From the NCBI GenBank assembly GCA_002379985.1, contig DFVG01000024.1:1-32154 (forward strand): DNA of 32,154 nucleotides, read 5' to 3'. The notes below the pieces were generated by a model. That model saw only the letters and a program-made list of their open reading frames with translations, was not told the origin of the DNA and did no database searches. The first letter of the stretch is position 1. Every line of letters begins with the position of its first letter. Both the position numbers and the translations under genes were made by a program. Shown here piece after piece: positions 30,004 to 32,154 of the stretch. This DNA comes from Flavobacteriaceae bacterium UBA4166 (GTDB lineage: Bacteria > Bacteroidota > Bacteroidia > Flavobacteriales > Flavobacteriaceae).

Positions 30004-31068
30004 ATGGCGGGAAATAGCTTCGGAAGTCTTTTTACAATCACCACTTTTGGCGAATCTCACGGGACCGCCATAGGAGGGGTCATCGACGGATGCCCGGCGG
30101 GGGTTTCCATTGACTTTGAAGCCATCGAACGCGATATGCAACGAAGAAAACCGGGGCAATCTGCCATCGTTACCCAAAGAAAAGAGCCTGATAGTGTTCA
30201 ATTTCTCTCCGGAATTTTCGAAGGAAAAACCATCGGAACTCCCATTGGCTTTGTAATTGAAAATACCAATCAAAAATCAAAAGACTATTCACATATCAAA
30301 GACACCTATAGACCTTCTCACGCCGACTATACCTACGATCAAAAGTATGGACATCGGGACTATCGAGGGGGAGGGCGTTCCTCAGCGCGTGAAACAGCCT
30401 GCCGTGTCGTTGCGGGAGCCATTGCAAAACAGCTACTCAACGAGGTACGTATTCACGCTTTTGTGAGTGGGGTAGGCATCTTACAACTAGCGTCCCCAGA
30501 GAAGATTACAGATTTTTCGACTATCGAACAAAATCCGGTGCGTTGTCCCGATCCTTCTATGGCTTCAAAAATGGAAACGTATATCAAAGAGATTCGAAAG
30601 CAAGGCGATACGGTAGGCGGACTCGTAACCTGCGTGATTAAAAATGTCCCAGCCGGCTGGGGCGAACCGGTCTTTGATAAACTTCATGCCCAATTGGGCA
30701 AAGCCATGCTTTCTATAAACGCCGTAAAAGGATTCGAATACGGAAGCGGATTTAGCGGAACGCGCATGAAAGGAAGTGAGCACAACGATTCTTTTAATGA
30801 AGATGGCTCTACCCAAACGAATTTTAGCGGCGGCATTCAAGGAGGAATCAGCAATGGCGCCGATATTTATTTCAACGTAGCCTTTAAACCCGTCGCAACC
30901 TTAATGCAAAAGCAAGAAACCATCACCGCAAAAGGTGAAAAAGTAACGATGCAAGGAAAAGGCAGACACGATCCATGTGTTGTGCCAAGGGCCGTCCCTA
31001 TTGTTGAAGCTATGGCAGCAATGGTATTAGCAGATTTCATGCTGCTACATAAAACATCCAAAATTTAA
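30004..31068 (+). CDS. aroC: Chorismate synthase AroC
   Basis: At 354 aa it has the normal family length. The three signatures are visible: GESHGTAIGGVIDGCPAG (residues 13-30), the GHRDYRGGGRSSARETACRVV block with PGQSAIVTQRKE earlier, and GKGRHDPCVVPRAVPIVEAMAA near the C-terminus. It converts 5-enolpyruvylshikimate-3-phosphate to chorismate using reduced FMN, the last common step of aromatic amino-acid, folate and quinone synthesis. It lies alone after a divergent intergenic region with a predicted -7 box. The symporter gene begins 9 nt after its stop and may be cotranscribed. Confidence 0.97.
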   Translation: MAGNSFGSLFTITTFGESHGTAIGGVIDGCPAGVSIDFEAIERDMQRRKPGQSAIVTQRKEPDSVQFLSGIFEGKTIGTPIGFVIENTNQKSKDYSHIKDTYRPSHADYTYDQKYGHRDYRGGGRSSARETACRVVAGAIAKQLLNEVRIHAFVSGVGILQLASPEKITDFSTIEQNPVRCPDPSMASKMETYIKEIRKQGDTVGGLVTCVIKNVPAGWGEPVFDKLHAQLGKAMLSINAVKGFEYGSGFSGTRMKGSEHNDSFNEDGSTQTNFSGGIQGGISNGADIYFNVAFKPVATLMQKQETITAKGEKVTMQGKGRHDPCVVPRAVPIVEAMAAMVLADFMLLHKTSKI

Positions 31069-31077
31069 TGTTCATCT

Positions 31078-32154
31078 ATGAAGAAATTAGCATTACACTG
31101 GCAAATCTTATTAGGAATGGCGCTTGGCGTCGTTTTCGCGCTGATCTTAACAAATTTTAGTTGGGGCGATGATTTCATCGGCGATTGGATAAAACCTTTC
31201 GGAACCATATTTATCAATGCGTTGAAGTTGATCGCCGTTCCGTTGATCTTAGCCTCCTTGATCAAAGGGGTCTCTGATCTGAAAGATATTTCCAGCTTAT
31301 CGAAAATGGGACTTCGTACCATACTCACCTACGTTTGCACCACCGTGATCGCCGTAACCATCGGTTTACTGGTAGTAAATGCCGTACAGCCCGGGGCAAC
31401 TATTGGAGAAGAAACCCGTGATGAATTGGTAGAAGCCTATGGCGGCGAAGCTGAAGCCAGGCAACTAGAAGCACAAAAGCAAAAAGACGCTGGTCCTTTA
31501 CAGGCGTTAGTTGATTTAGTTCCGGAAAATATCATTGGAGCCTCGGCATCCAATCGCAATATGTTGCAAGTTATTTTCTTCGCTATTTTCTTCGGAATCG
31601 GACTTATTTTAATTCCTGAAAAAACAGCAAAACCCGTCAAAGACTTTTTTGACGGCTTCAATGAAGTCATTCTGAAAATGATCGATCTCATCATGTTGGC
31701 AGCTCCCTATGGCGTCTTCGCTCTGTTGGCAGCCTTGGTGGTGGAAGCGCCTAGTGCCGACTTGTTCGCAGCGCTGGGAATGTATGCTCTGTGCGTTGTG
31801 GGAGGATTGATTTTGATGATTGGCGTCTATATTCTACTCGTTTGGATCTTCACGCGTAGAAGTCCGAGTTTCTTCTTAAACGGTATTAGTCCGGCACAAC
31901 TTTTAGCGTTCTCTACGAGTTCTAGCGCTGCCACATTACCCGTTACTATGGAACGCGTTGAAGAGCATTTGGGAGTAAAGAAAGAAGTTACCAGTTTTGT
32001 GTTGCCCATCGGTGCAACGATCAACATGGATGGCACCAGTTTATACCAAGCCGTAGCCGCAGTATTTATCGCTCAGGCCTTCGGAATGGATCTGACCCTT
32101 GGAACCCAACTTGGAATTATCGTAACAGCTACCTTGGCTTCGATCGGCTCGGCC
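31078..32154 (+). CDS. Dicarboxylate/amino acid:cation symporter, 3' truncated by window edge
   Basis: The first 359 codons of a DAACS (SLC1/GltP/GltPh) sodium- or proton-coupled carrier. The ATG at 31078 follows the aroC stop by 9 nt. The signatures are a serine-rich loop FSTSSSAATLPVT (residues about 277-289) and the NMDGTSLY substrate-site motif (about 317-324). Several long hydrophobic helices are present, with a family-typical amphipathic hairpin. A hydrophilic insert of about 30 residues rich in Glu/Ala/Gln (ETRDELVEAYGGEAEARQLEAQK, about 115-137) follows the third helix. The substrate could be glutamate/aspartate or C4-dicarboxylates. The reading frame is open to the window end, so only the C-terminal part, including the last helices, is missing. 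Confidence 0.93.
   Translation, partial: MKKLALHWQILLGMALGVVFALILTNFSWGDDFIGDWIKPFGTIFINALKLIAVPLILASLIKGVSDLKDISSLSKMGLRTILTYVCTTVIAVTIGLLVVNAVQPGATIGEETRDELVEAYGGEAEARQLEAQKQKDAGPLQALVDLVPENIIGASASNRNMLQVIFFAIFFGIGLILIPEKTAKPVKDFFDGFNEVILKMIDLIMLAAPYGVFALLAALVVEAPSADLFAALGMYALCVVGGLILMIGVYILLVWIFTRRSPSFFLNGISPAQLLAFSTSSSAATLPVTMERVEEHLGVKKEVTSFVLPIGATINMDGTSLYQAVAAVFIAQAFGMDLTLGTQLGIIVTATLASIGSA

Noticed and set aside
1..32154. CRISPR arrays, insertion sequences, prophage or integrative elements
   Set aside because: No direct-repeat array, transposase, integrase or terminal repeats were found by reading; every stretch above 300 bp is explained by genes, tRNAs or the noted intergenic features.

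Overview
The window looks like a piece of chromosome from a marine-type Flavobacteriaceae (Bacteroidota). Several things point there: an LptD/TamB/MlaD outer-membrane set of bacteroidotal length, bacillithiol synthase BshA, a GH3 plus beta-lactamase-fold fusion protein, a DUF4159 protein, a 7TM-AraC regulator, a near absence of Shine-Dalgarno sequences, frequent TTG/GTG starts, and several promoter -7 boxes matching the Bacteroidota consensus TAnnTTTG. The genes resemble vertically inherited, mostly housekeeping content. I see no insertion sequence, prophage, integrase, CRISPR array or obvious foreign island.

Layout. 1-496 holds tRNA-Pro(UGG) with a hairpin terminator and tRNA-Ser(GCU) with a promoter, both on the minus strand. 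497-3953 is a tightly packed minus-strand operon: DUF4159 exported protein, TrmH-family RNA methyltransferase, AI-2E-family permease, THUMP-like SAM methyltransferase. 3954-4333 has a small hypothetical ORF and a perfect 9-bp inverted repeat. 4334-6647 carries a DUF1223 thioredoxin-like exported protein and a 7TM-AraC regulator (plus). 6637-8378 is tsaD-rsmE (minus), divergent from a very large tamB (8472-12872, plus). ridA and lptD (minus) follow.

16157-25418 is a long plus-strand run: N-acetylmuramoyl-L-alanine amidase, orphan mlaD, membrane HdrC-like Fe-S protein, HAD-like protein, HdrB-like Fe-S protein, a conserved protein usually mislabelled 'ABC transporter ATPase', GH3/beta-lactamase fusion, and bshA, closed by a strong bidirectional terminator. 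After that come a small Asp-rich beta-barrel protein (minus), a 971-aa FAD/Fe-S oxidoreductase (plus), lpxH (minus), aroC (plus) and a dicarboxylate/amino acid:cation symporter cut by the window end.

How the genes fit together. The dominant theme is the Gram-negative envelope: LPS transport (LptD), lipid A synthesis (LpxH), TamB, MlaD, peptidoglycan cleavage (amidase) and peptidoglycan fragment turnover (GH3 fusion). The second theme is Fe-S electron transfer: the HdrC/HdrB-like pair and the FAD/Fe-S oxidoreductase. The four-gene unit 18297-21335, with two Fe-S subunits interleaved with a HAD-like protein and a protein of unknown function, is the best candidate here for an uncharacterised system. 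Everything said about its function is inference.
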